This document shows positions 33,901 to 43,835 of a stretch of 49,165 nt of DNA, piece by piece; the stretch's first letter is position 1; each line of letters opens with the position of its first letter. The notes under the pieces are model-generated. The model did not search any database. It was not told where the DNA came from and saw only the letters and a program-made list of their open reading frames with translations. Source of the stretch: Chromera velia. Taxonomy: Eukaryota > Sar > Chromeraceae. The stretch spans positions 5,432 to 54,596 of the forward strand of contig JAHBMJ010000171.1 of NCBI GenBank assembly GCA_018398765.1. The letters are read 5' to 3'. The position numbers and the translations under genes are program-made.

Positions 33901-34872
33901 GTCTAGGGAGCTCAGTCTTCCTTTTGGATGCATCTCCCCATCCACGGAAAGTCCTATGATTCCTCTCCGTCCCAGTCCCTGCTCCTAACCCTCCGTTTGG
34001 CTCTTCTTTCTCTACGACAGACGGAACGGAGCCTGAGAGAAAGACTCTTCTCTTTTTTCGTTCAACTCACGTCGGACGCGCACCCTGGAGGAGATCCAGG
34101 CCCTCCTTCTGAATCTCTGGGGCTTCCTTCAGGAGATCCTGCACGAGGGAGGGCAGATGCGTAAGAGAGGAAAGTTGAAGGTCAGCTGAAGCGCAGCGAA
34201 GAATGAATCATGGGAGGGAAAGAGAGAATGGCACATAAACACTCACACCCACACACGAGCACCGGGAAAGAGCATCACGACGTTCGGCTCTCACCTGAAC
34301 GAGAATTTGTTTTTGGCTCAGAGAGGTGTCCAAGCTGATCAGCTGCTCCAGTTTGTCCTGCAGAGTTCAGATAGGCAGGCAAAGAAAAACTCAAATGTGA
34401 CTGAAAATAAAAACGAGAGCTTGGATTATGAGAGACCATAACTTGGATGTGTCGTAAGGAACCTGAAGTTCGAAAGGTCGGCAAAGGCTTGAACGCATGT
34501 GAGTGCTCAAGTTCGACTATCTCCTTCTTTCTTTCCTTCTCATTGTGTCTTGAGTCCCGAGAGAAACTCGAGAGACCTACCTCCCATGCCATGACTTTGT
34601 CTTTCGTCGCGCGCTCTTCCGTCTCCTTTCGAGCAGCACCCATCCGAGTCCCCCGACCAGAAAGGCTTATTGACACGTCCTGAGGAAGAAGAAAGCCTGC
34701 AGACAGAGGGGTAGCAATTCACGATGCATCGACTCAGAGTCCCGCAGAAATTCTTGAGCGAAGATTGAAGAAACCTTCCAAAATAGAGGCAAGACTGACC
34801 CTGTTGCCTCCTCCAGGTGGGCAAGCCATCGATGAGACCCACAGCGCACAGCAAGATTGAGACAGTGCGCAT
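30966..34872 (-). CDS. SOUL family haem-binding protein
   Basis: Eight exons: 34872-34800, 34696-34581, 34357-34295, 34138-34071, 33747-33672, 33068-32836, 32345-31958, 31466-30966. All junctions keep phase and give 505 residues without a stop. Residues 1-16 look like a signal peptide (SILLCAVGLIDG). The next 30 or so are Ser/Arg-rich and could be a transit peptide. Residues 40-190 are mostly helical. The SOUL domain covers about 205-400, with the signature MEMTTPVITA at 280-289 and a Ser-rich insertion at 294-311. The last 100 residues are acidic. SOUL proteins bind haem or other tetrapyrroles; plastid forms exist in algae and plants, so a plastid role is an inference. Donors include GTCAGT, GTAGGT, GTGAGT and GTCGGT. 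Confidence 0.88.
31725..31725. other. Single N inside a poly-C run
   Basis: One undetermined base sits in a run of C (31713-31732) followed by A within the last intron of the SOUL gene. It is probably a homopolymer assembly problem and does not affect the coding sequence. Confidence 0.9.
33643..33699 (-). repeat. 28-base tandem duplication over a splice donor
   Basis: The last bases of SOUL exon 5 and its GTCGGTCGGT donor are repeated 28 bases further downstream, giving two identical donors at 33671 and 33643. Use of the first keeps the frame with exon 6. Use of the second adds 28 bases and would shift it. Confidence 0.85.
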
Positions 34873-35626
34873 ACTTAAGACTTTTAAATCACTCAGAATT
34901 CACTTGATCAGCTGCACTCTTGTTCCCGAGCTGTTCTGAGGCTGGAGCGTGGATCCTGCTTAAATCTTCAAGTTACCAACGAGATTTGACCTCTTTGGGA
35001 TACCAGGACTGATTAACATCAAAAGTCTGTTCCATACGGAAAAGACCTGGGTGGATCTTAAGGATGACTCACTCCAGTATAGGTGAATACTGATGGTCTT
35101 GCAAACTGCCTTTCAAGACTATACGTGGAGACTGCATGCATAAAGCTCGATCAACGATCGAAGATCGATTCGATCGACTGCAGGCATGGGCCGCGGCGGC
35201 GCCGCTCGAATTTCGTCCTGCTGCGCTCCGTGCGGCGGCGCTCCGCTCAGCACGTGGCGGTCCCGGCCGCTTATTCTGGCACGCAAAAGCCGAGCGCGCG
35301 AGTGCTGAATCACTGCTGATCCCGGCCATGCAGTTGCGCGCAGTCATGCAGCCGGCCTGCATGGCCGGGTCGCTGCGCGTCCAGATGAGCAAACGAACTC
35401 TTCAAAAAAGTGATTCGGAAAGACCTCAGGAATGACGAGGCTTCGATCGCCTCATGGGCATCGAGCTGCAGCCACATGAAGACTGTCACTTCATTTCAAC
35501 TAAGCTTTGGCAATTCACCCTCTACTGGATAGAACATCTTCAGATACTGTTTGCTTCTTCTGCCGTCTCTCAAGCTCTTGACTTCTGAGCCCGTCTCTTC
35601 TCTTCTTTCAGCTGAATCGAATCAAA
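34873..35626. promoter_or_regulatory. Head-to-head intergenic region with GC-rich island
   Basis: The 754 bases between two divergent ATGs should hold both promoters. The segment about 35186-35395 is strongly GC- and CpG-rich with GCGGCGGC and GGCCGG runs, in contrast to its surroundings. GATCGATCG-like palindromes lie near 35147-35178. No clear TATA element is seen. The overlapping open frames in the GC-rich part are by-products of composition. Confidence 0.45.
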
Positions 35627-36458
35627 ATGATGAAGTCCATCTGTTCGGTTGCTATCTCATTAGTCTTGGCCTGCAATGCTCAAGATGCTCAGGGGTCAAC
35701 TGTGCCAAGTATTCCTCCGTCCGACAGTCGACCTGCTGAAACGTTGAATGAACTGGAAAGCAGTGACACCAGACTGAATTTCACTTCTCTCGCTCATTTC
35801 TGAGTGGCTCCTCCAATCAGACTTCATCCTCTGTCCCTCCTTCCCCTGTCGCTGTGCAGCCTGCTACAGCCCCCATCACCCCTCCAGAGGAGGTCGGGGT
35901 GGTGACTCCAGAGGAAGAGACGGTGGAGGAGTTGGATAAGCAGAACTACGGGTACGTGAATGGCCCCTGGTTTGACCAGCGTCGGCAGAACTACTTCAAC
36001 GGAGGGTACACCCAGAACTTCAACCAGTGGAACGGCAACAACTTCGGTCACATCGGCACCGTGTTTGGAGGGGGGTACCGGGGACGCCGTCTTCAAGGAG
36101 AAGTCGAGGAGGAGCAGGTCGGCCACTCAACATTCTGGATGGACTTCCCTCCCTTTCCTTTCCACTCAGACAGACTCCCCCCTCTCTTTCTTTCTCTTCG
36201 CTTCGCTTTCCTAACGATACACTCCACCGTGTCAGTCTCCATGTCCTTTGAATCTGGCTGTCCCTCCATTTCCACCACAGCCCCTTCTCCCCTCTCTCTC
36301 GAGCTAACCTCAGTGTTCGCAGTAGTGACTGTACGTCTTGTTTTCTTTCTCCTTCGTTTCCCTCGTATCCACTTATTTGTACAAACCTTCCCCTTTCTCC
36401 CTCTCCCCCTCCAGATAGTCCTTCTCAGACAGTGCCTTTGTCTCTGCAGATCTGCTGA
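35627..36458 (+). CDS. Small secreted Asn/Gly/Tyr/Gln-rich protein
   Basis: An ATG at 35627 opens a classical signal peptide (ICSVAISLVLAC, then NAQDAQG). A later exon 35860-36117 after GTGCAG encodes 86 residues: an acidic Pro/Glu part, then a stretch rich in Asn, Gly, Tyr, Phe and Gln (NYFNGGYTQNFNQWNGNNFG), then RGRR and an acidic end. A final exon at 36450-36458 would add Ile-Cys and TGA. The donor leaving exon 1 must be in phase 0 but I cannot fix it; candidates lie before 35800, where the frame meets a TGA. The composition suggests a cell-wall, matrix or adhesive protein. Family unknown. Confidence 0.55.
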
Positions 36459-36857
36459 GGGCGCATGTTGCAAGCCGGTGCATGCAGTCACTTGATCTTA
36501 CCACAGAAACTCTTGCAGAAAGATCTTGTGACTCGATCCACTCTCTGCTTGTTCTAGTGCTTAATTGTTCGAATCATTGGTTCGTCTGAATCGTCTCCTA
36601 ACTCTGTATGCTCGGTGTAGTGCTCGGTCTGAGGCTTTCTCTTAGGTTTTTAAAAATTGAAACATTGCATGGTCGTGATACTAATTAAAATATAGAAATG
36701 TATCATACTTTCAACGCTCATTCATATCCGGCCTAGCTCAGACTATAAATTAAAAGACCGTATTACTAAATTATCTTCAAGGGGTGTTCTACTAGTAGAC
36801 TCTAGAGCTAGCTCTAGAACATGTTTTGATCGACTCTTTTAACTTTTGAGTATATAT
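36459..36857. other. 3' flank of the secreted-protein gene
   Basis: The first part is presumably 3' UTR. From about 36640 the sequence turns AT-rich with TACTAG/CTAGAG motifs like those at 1-925. No gene seen. Confidence 0.5.
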
Positions 36858-36921
36858 ATGAACATGGGCTGCTGGGAGCACGGCTCCACTCTAGCAAAGC
36901 CAACTTCATTCATTCATTCAT
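36858..36921 (-). repeat. Right copy of the 64-bp inverted repeat
   Basis: Perfect reverse complement of 473-536 by eye. It ends at the edge of the minus-strand LTR element, whose target duplication ATATA begins at 36920, so the retrotransposon inserted right beside it. Confidence 0.85.
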
Positions 36922-36924
36922 ATA

Positions 36925-37152
36925 TATAAGGAATTCATGTGTCAGAACAGAGTTCGGGGAGGAGAGGATGAGCGAATGCGCCTCACCTTAAATAAGTCAA
37001 TGTGGATCGATCAGTTTCTCCTATACGGTGCATGCACAGTTTGTAGTGTTGCAGATTTGCATAGCTTATAGCGCGCTGAGCCTAGGCTGAAGTCCTTGGG
37101 ACCACGGCTATAAAAGGCCGGCGTCAATCGACCCCAGACGCAATCTCCAACA
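36925..37152 (-). repeat. 3' LTR of the minus-strand element
   Basis: About 92% identical to 40683-40914 by eye, with nearly all differences being transitions and one 4-base indel. A TATAAAAGG sequence on the plus strand (about 37110-37118) lies antisense to the element and is mutated in the other copy. Confidence 0.9.
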
Positions 37153-37289
37153 ATCACCCCCTGACTCGAACATTCACAGGAGAGTCACCTCTTTTCTTAG
37201 CTTTCAATCGACATGTCTTTGCGAAATTCACCATTCCTCTCTTCACATGCCCTTCCTTCTTCACTTCAACCTGAGACGCTTGACTCCCT

Positions 37290-37903
37290 CTCTCCTTTTC
37301 CAACTTGTACTTTGTGTATCTGTCTGCCCGCTGCCGATCAGTAGAAACCTAAAGCACCCGCGCCTTCAACGCTCTCAGCTCCTGCTGCACATATTTCAAC
37401 AATCTATCCATCCGAGGCTCTCGCTTCGAATATCCACTCTCCAATTGCTCCATGAGAGGAGCGCTGTCTGTATAAATCTCCACCTCCAGCGGCTTCATCC
37501 ACAATGCCTCTGCAAGACGCTTCCATTGAAAAGATTGTTTCACACCATCTATAAGCGCACAAAGCTCTGCAGAAGTCGAAGAAATCAGCTTCCTTTTGAT
37601 TCGTTTGCTCTTCTATGCCACCAGATTCATTCTTCTCATTCCCTCAATCTTTTCCTTCTTGTCAACCAAGTAAGCCTCAAAGCTCCCTCTTCCTTCACAA
37701 CGGGAAAGAGATTCTGAATACGCAGCATCCAGAAATAAAGCAAGCTTTGGATCAATCACGCCCTCAAAGCGTAAACTGTTGTTCTTTTCACAAGCTCTGA
37801 TGAAGGTAAGCAAAGCAGCAACAAGCTTTGAACCAGTCAGGCGGGAACTGTAATGAGACAACTCACTGAAAACGAAAGTAAGATCGGTAGACGTCTGACA
37901 TAC
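37290..37903 (-). pseudogene. RNase H of the minus-strand element
   Basis: The translation shows FLDAAYSES, then SSTSAELCALIDG, then IYTDSAPL, and finally DRQRADRYTK, the expected copia RNase H blocks, all in the reverse transcriptase frame. TAG codons at 37906-37904, 37615-37613 and 37351-37349 interrupt it. Confidence 0.8.
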
Positions 37904-38880
37904 CTAACCAAGCACACCCATCATTTTCATCATCACTGCAACCAGGTCTTCTTCTTTCTCTTCTTCCTTCTCTTCATTCAGCATCTCAGGGGAAAGAGAC
38001 TTGCGAGGCAAATCATCTGTCTGAACAGGAATGGACTTCAAGTATGCCTCCTGGCTGATCTCAAACCCGCTTTCATTCTTTCTCACCTCCAAACCCGTGT
38101 AGCCCATTTCATCCCCCGCAGAGAGAATTTCTGGCTCATCCATCTTTAAACGCTGTCTTAAAGGTTCAAAGTCACGAGCAGGGTCAGCAAAGAAAATGAG
38201 CAAATCATCAACGTGTACAGCCATCACTGCTTTCACCTTCTTCTCTTCATCCTTCAACACAAAGATGCTCTGAACGATTTCCTCCCATCCTTTTTCTGCT
38301 GCAATCCGTTTGAAATGCTTTCCATACAGACGAGGGGCATCTTTCAATCCATATATGGCTCTCTCTAGCTGACCGATAACTCCAGGTGTGAATCCTTCCG
38401 GGGAACCCGTCGGGACGCGTCCTGGCAGCTGCACAAATACCTCATCATAAATAGATGCAGTCAGGAACGCAGTGTGCATATCTGACTTACCAATCGTCCA
38501 CCCCTGACTGGATGCAAACGTAAAGCAAACCAAAAGAGCCCACCAAGCAGCTGTCCCACTGTACGTCTCAACGTTCTTTCGGTCATCTTAAAATCCTTTG
38601 CACACAAGACGGGCTTTTGGCTTTCTCTCTTTCCCTTTCATCTTCCATATCAGCACCCATCTGGTTTTCATTGCTCTTCTCTTCTATGGTATTCATACTC
38701 CGTTTATTTTCAACACTTTATTCTCCTCAAAGCTTTTTAATTCCCCTCACATCGCTTCATCAAAGAGGCCTTTCTCTATCTCCTCTTCTTTTACATCAAT
38801 GTGCCCCTTCCTTGGGTTCACATGCTTCATCATCTGGTCGACCACTTTCTTATCTACCACAAGTCTCTGTAGCGCCTTCC
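37904..38880 (-). pseudogene. Reverse transcriptase of the minus-strand element
   Basis: A 209-codon open part (38533-37907) contains SDMHTAFL, AIYGLKDAPRLYGK and the catalytic VHVDD (His in place of the usual Tyr; 38215-38204). The N-terminal part, upstream to about 38880, is readable in the same frame (MKTRWV, then ARLVCKGF) but carries several stops, including a TAA right after KGF where Gln is usual in the family. Confidence 0.82.
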
Positions 38881-38941
38881 TGAATCCATTTCCTTCTCTC
38901 CTCACTTTTTTCCTTTCACCCTCCTTACTATCATCCTGTGC

Positions 38942-40640
38942 TCACTGCACCCTCTTCCCTTTCTGTGCTCCCTGCACTTTCTTATCATCCTGTGCTTCCT
39001 GTACTCCCTCCGTTTTTCTGCTGCCTTGCTGCTCTCCTTCACGTGCAAGAAAGCTAGCCAAGGCTGCGGCCCCCCCAGACTCCCCAAGCAAGTTGAGGCC
39101 AAACAACGAATCGTCATCTGGAATATCTGGCGGGACGACTTCTCCTTCTCCCTCTTTCTCTGCTGGCTGCGCTGCCTGAACAGGTTCACGACCCTGTCCT
39201 GACTGCTTTTCCTTTTCCTCTCCACCCCCCACCCCCTGCTGCTGACTTCGCAACTCCAGGTGGCCTGCCTGAAGTTGAGAGCCTGCTGCAAATGGAGGAG
39301 GGAAAGGGACAGGTGCAGAAACAGAAGACACAGACTCTCCCACAATACGATCCAGCTGCCTGACGGCCGCTGACAGAACAGTTCTTCTCGAAGTGGCTCG
39401 TGTCTTGGCACCACCAGCACCTCTTCGGTCCCCACGGCTGCTGCTGCTGTTGAGGGGGAGACTGCTGGGAGGAGCGCTGACCGTTCTGTCTGTTCTCCTG
39501 ATTTCTGAATCCACCAGATCCCCGACCCCGTCTCTGCTGGCCTCTGAAGGCTTTCTCTCTGCCCCCACTCTGCCTTTGTCTCGCCTTGATCTCTACATCT
39601 CGATCAAAGGACGTAAACCACTCGAGCTCCTTCTTCAGAGTGGCATAGTCAATCTGTCTGAGATCCAGCTGCCCCCCCAATCCAGGAAGTTTCGATCTGA
39701 GGGAGTTGACGAGCTTCATACGCTGGTCGTCCGTGAGGGCGTTGACGATCATGATAACCTTGGCGGGATCTGCGATCTCCCACTCCGCGTCGTCGGAATC
39801 GAGGAGGAGATTCTCGAGTCTCTGGTCGATCTTCGCGAACGATAGCACCACACCGCTTGGGATAACGACACGACCGTTCCGATCATGGTGGTCGAGGAGC
39901 CATGGGAAGACCTGCACACGCTCTTGCACAGCTAGCTGCATCGCCAGCAGGGTTGAGGAATACTCTTGCTTCATCTTCTCTACAATATCCTCAGGGTTCA
40001 CCCGCTTCCATCTCCATCTCCTCATATCTCTCCTGAAGGCCTGAGCATCACTTCCTGCCTTGTTCAGCACGACGATGATGTTGGATCTCTACTCCTCTGT
40101 CGACTGGAAGTGCTTTCTCTGTAGGTGCATATTGGAGAACTCCCCCCACTGCGACGCAAAGTCAACAATCTCCTTCTTTCCAGCGAATTTCAGGCAGGTG
40201 GTCAGGTCCACTTTCTTCGACTGCTTCGATGATCTCTTCTTTCTGTATGTGGAACCCACTCTCTGAGCTGCAGAGTGGCGAGAAGACGCATCGGAAGATC
40301 CACTCACATCAGACGAGTTGGAGTGGGAGGGAGACGGGTCCTTGTCCGAGAAGAAAGCCACGGCGTCGAAGGGCTTTCGGACTTTCTAAGCCTGAACGGC
40401 TCCAGGTGCAAACAGAGAAACAGAGGAAATTCTTTCTTTCTTCTCCACCACTGCGGCACTGATTCGACTAGGTGGAATCCATCTGTCTAACGAGTCTTCT
40501 ACTCTCTCCTCCCGCTGGCCTGGAGGCGCAGCATCTCTTCGATCGAACTCTGCACTGAGTCTGGATACTTCAGCGCTGATCGGTTCAAGGGCATCATTGA
40601 GTAAGCCCCTGAAAAAGCTTTTCATGTCTTCAAAGTTCAT
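38942..40640 (-). pseudogene. Gag of the minus-strand element
   Basis: From ATG at 40640 the frame runs through TAG at 40388-40386 and at 40091-40089, then through a long open part with a UBN2-like helical region, a Gln/Arg/Gly-rich linker and the zinc knuckle CWWCQDTSHFEKNC (C-x2-C-x4-H-x4-C). After a frame change near 39400 a Gln/Glu/Gly-rich C-terminal part follows to a TGA at 38944-38942. Confidence 0.8.
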
Positions 40641-40682
40641 CTTGACAACAAAGTGGCAATAAATCAGTCTGACACACTGATC

Positions 40683-40914
40683 TATAAGGAATTCATGTGT
40701 CAGAACAGAGTTCAGGGAGGAGAGGATGAGCGAATGCGCCTTTCCTTGAATAAGTCAATGTGGATCGATCAGTTTCTCCTACACGATGCATACACAGTTT
40801 GTAGTGTTGCAGATTTGCATGCATGGCTTGTAGCGTGCTGAGCCCAGGCCGAAGTCCCTGGGACCGTGGCTGTGAAAGGCCGGCGTTAATCGACCCCAGA
40901 CGCAATCTCCAATA
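40683..40914 (-). repeat. 5' LTR of the minus-strand element
   Basis: Direct repeat of 36925-37152, followed outward by the ATATA target duplication. The sequence just inside (about 40682-40660) gave no recognisable tRNA primer-binding site. Confidence 0.9.
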
Positions 40915-40919
40915 ATATA

Positions 40920-41674
40920 TTTTTGGTTTAATCATCAGATAATTATAAGATATTTATTAATTTACACTAAATTAAGCTATAAGCTCTGCATGCACTTTTA
41001 AAAAAAAGAAAAAAAAAAATGTTACTGATAGTTTTTTTTAGATATCATGATCGGTACAACAACACTTGTTTTTTGTACAACACATGGGGTCTAGATACGG
41101 AAGGGGGGGTGGCGTAGTATGTAGAGACCTGCCTAGGGGCTACGCCTTAAGGGCGTTGTATATAAAGGTATTTTGCCCTAGAGGCAATGCCCCTAGGGTG
41201 TTGTGTTGAATGTATAAGGTCTTAGACAGGCTACACCCCTTCATTGACAAAAAATTGAGCTAAACTCACGAATAATCATATTGTGCTAGTCAGATCTAGC
41301 CAAATCTAGCCAATTTACATCAGCCTATGCCCTTTAATATATCATGCAAAATCTAGTTGACGTAGTACTAGTCATTATAGATCAAAATCAAACATGATTC
41401 ATTCATTCTTGTTTATTGTGGAAGAAGGTCTTTGTCAGCATACATATCTGAATAAAAGGGCTTTTGAACGCTCGTCTATCGCCTTGCATGGAAAGCGCTC
41501 TTCCAACGCCTCCCTACGACCTTCTACGCCCCTGTAGGGGCGTTGTATATAGCCGTCAGCCAAAGGCCGACGCCTCCCCCCCGAGGCGCTATATACGTAC
41601 ATACAAAGCCGACAACGCCCCTTTATAGGGTGTTGTGATAGCAATTCTAGACCCTTATTATAACACTACACTGC
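40920..41674. other. AT-rich block with GGGCGTTGT inverted motifs
   Basis: No gene seen. The motif AGGGGCGTTGTATATA occurs near 41534-41552, with partial copies near 41150-41163 and inverted near 41611-41630, so that about 41534-41630 can fold back on itself. The block contains poly-A and poly-T tracts near 41000-41040. Confidence 0.5.
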
Positions 41675-42033
41675 AACTATAGTGTATCACAATGAGAATT
41701 TCTAGAACCTTTTGTGTCACAATGATTTATGAGTCAAATTGTGACACAATAATTATGATTTTAAGATTTTTTGACTGATTCAATAAAATCACACTCTTGT
41801 GTGAAAAAAATAGTTGTAGATTGTGTGTTTATGGTGTTTGGCGCGGGTTGACACGCGTCGTAGGGTATGTGTTTACACTGGAACTATAGTGTATCACAAT
41901 GAGAATTTCTAAAACCTTTTATGTCACAATGATTTGTGAAACAATAATTGTGATTTGAGAACTTTTGACTGATTCAATTAAATCACACTTATGTATGATA
42001 AAATTAGTTGTAGATCGCGGCTTGACACGCGTC
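41675..42033. repeat. Diverged direct duplication
   Basis: Copy 1 (41675-41859) and copy 2 (41882-42033) both start AACTATAGTGTATCACAATG and end TTGACACGCGTC. A short inverted match to the start lies at about 42655-42690 (CACTATAGTTTCAATGTATA), so this may be the terminal part of a DNA element spanning 41.6-42.7 kb. Confidence 0.7.
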
Positions 42034-42284
42034 AAGGGGCGGTGTCATAGCCGCTGTACGGACAGTATGGGATAGAAGTGAGGGAAAGAGAGGGACATCT
42101 GATCAGTACAGTAACAATATCCTTAAAAGAATGATGTCCAGTAGAGGGGCTAGCAGCATATCAGCCTCTTCTAGAGGACGCTCGGGCCGCAGCGGGGGGC
42201 TTTTAGGAGCATTGGGTGCACAGCAAAAAAGAAAGCACGAAAACAACACAGAGGAAGGAGATGATTCTGATTGAATGAATGAAT
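42034..42284. other. Short non-coding segment, no gene seen
   Basis: Mixed composition. A short open stretch to about 42273 has no features and ends at the GTGA-type satellite. Confidence 0.4.
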
Positions 42285-42470
42285 AAATTATAAATGACCA
42301 AGGCAGTGAATGAGTGAGGGAGGGAGTAAGTAAGTGAGGTGAGGGAGGTGAGCGGAGGTGAGTGGGGTGGGTGGGTGAGTGAGGTAAGTGAGTAAGTAAG
42401 TGAGCAAATAAGTAGGTAAGGTGAGTGAAGGAAGTGAGTGAATGAATGAGTAAATAAGGTGAGTCTGACC
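42285..42470. repeat. (GTGA)n-type degenerate satellite
   Basis: About 180 bases of GTGAGTGA-like units with many variants (GGAG, AGTA). Related sequence recurs at 43960-44044 and 44318-44432. Long frames across it are artefacts of the repeat. Confidence 0.85.
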
Positions 42471-42489
42471 TTCAACGACTCTGAAGATT

Positions 42490-42615
42490 TCAAGCTAGTG
42501 GCTGCTAGTCACTTTGAAAGTCTAGGATTACTTCAAAGTTTGTTTAACACTTTCATCATACCTAACTTACTCAAACTATTTCATCACACCTATTATGACA
42601 CAATTATTTATGTCA
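42490..42615. repeat. Repeat unit shared with 44580-44700
   Basis: The block containing CACTTTGAAAGTCTAGGAT and ACTATTTCRTCACACCTATT recurs at about 44595-44695 with moderate divergence. In both places it follows a GTGA satellite, so satellite and block may have been duplicated together. Confidence 0.7.
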
Positions 42616-42904
42616 CTAGTACTAGTGTATAGGGTATTGTATCACAATTTTAATTGTCTCACACTATAGTTTCAATGTATACGTGTTTGGCAGCGTGATG
42701 TTGTTCGTTTGCGCAATGCGGAAGGTGGTTATACAGATGTGCATGGAGCAATTAGAAGGGTCTGAAACTTTTGAGCCGGTTAAGCCAGTCCGCGCGATTC
42801 CGGCGGCGCCCAGGGCCCAGAAAGGTACCAAATTGGTCCCCAGAGGCCGAGGAGTGCGTTGGTGCAAGAATTTGGGCGAAAACTTTCCGGGGCCACTCTC
42901 AAAA

Positions 42905-43700
42905 TCCCGAAATTGTGCTTAGAATGCTCAAAAAGCATACCAACACACAGAGAAGGGTCATTTCGTCCTCTTGTCCCTTCCTGTCTACCTTGTTGTGTAG
43001 AGCAGTACCGATGGTCAAACTGGCATAATCCCGCTCCGCTAGTACTACACAGCTTGCCTCTTTATCAGGGTGAAGTCTTGTGGTGTAGTTGATCTGCTTT
43101 GGCATGTCTGGCAGCTCCAGTCTGGACCAGTCAGGAAAGTACCTCCCAGGCCTCCAAAGCAACATTCCTTCTTTCTACCAGGAGGCCGCAAAATCGATCC
43201 CCAGCAATTTTGCCCAATGCCCTATGTCTGTTGTCATCCTCCCAGGCCAGCGGGATAGGTTCCTGGTGAGTCTGCTGCTAGGTCTGCTGGTTGTAGGAAG
43301 GCGAGATTGTTTTGTGTTCCTGTAACAGTTGTGGAGAATTGGTGTCTCAGGGGTATTAATCGACCTCCAACTCCCCCGGTAAGTGGTTCTGTCCTGCTCT
43401 TTCCCTCCAGACAGGAGCATATGAGTGTTGGGCAGTACCTTCGTGCAATGGCTGCAGGTTTAAAGTGCTCAAGAAGGAAAAAGCCCTTCCGGCAATTTGA
43501 CATAGGGCGCCATCTGGAGTGTATCTTTCTGTTCATGAGCAGACTTATCAGTTGAAGTCCACAGTGCATCAACCATTCCTTATCCCCTGTTAGAACTAAG
43601 TTACCTGGACCAGATGGAGCATGTTGGTATGCATTTTATCATCATTGATATACCACAGCCCTTTCTGAACTTCTGAGTCCAGGAAGGCCACTTTGGCCTC
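42905..43700 (-). pseudogene. Decayed coding region of unknown family
   Basis: A minus-strand reading from about 43690 (LTPEEAKVAFLDSEVQKGLW) continues with frame changes and several stops to a longer open part. There the frames 43420-43175 and 43165-42899 are the same frame, separated by one TAG after Ser-Trp. A CSHC motif near 43475 is visible. It is probably a relic of a mobile element or gene; I recognise no domain. Confidence 0.4.
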
Positions 43701-43835
43701 TTCAGGTGTCAGACCTCAGACGTCCGTTCTTTGGACTCCCTGTGAGTCTGGGAGTCGTTTTTTCTACACTAAGCAGCTAGAGAGAGTCTAGAGAGGCGAA
43801 CTGACGTCTCCTAGGGTCGTTGGTTTGAGTCCAGG

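Larger units (their letters stand above)
36925..40914 (-). mobile_element. Copia-like LTR element lacking protease and integrase
   Basis: Two direct LTRs of about 230 bases flank gag, reverse transcriptase and RNase H read on the minus strand. A five-base duplication ATATA (36920-36924 and 40915-40919) fits Ty1/copia insertion, and the left LTR begins TGTTGG on the minus strand, a common copia start. A G-rich tract precedes the 3' LTR. No protease or integrase motif lies between the gag zinc knuckle and the reverse transcriptase, and the gag C-terminal part runs into the reverse transcriptase in the same frame. In-frame stops (mostly TAG) show it is decayed. It was probably non-autonomous. 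Confidence 0.88.

Noticed and set aside
36118-36495. Read-through of the secreted-protein exon past 36117
   Set aside because: The sequence beyond GTCGGC is a Phe/Pro/Leu/Ser-rich reading of a pyrimidine-rich intron, and a good CTGCAG acceptor followed by a short stop-ending exon lies at 36450.
38598-39179. 193-codon plus-strand frame opposite the minus element
   Set aside because: It is antisense to the readable gag and reverse transcriptase frames and is rich in Ser/Phe/Leu as expected from their Glu/Lys-rich complement.
42285-42470. CRISPR-like periodic repeat
   Set aside because: Units are four bases with no spacers; this is a degenerate satellite in a eukaryotic genome.
43760-43835. 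Possible tRNA gene
   Set aside because: A B-box-like GGTTTGAGTCC and a weak anticodon-like stem are present, but I cannot form an acceptor stem or a proper D arm.
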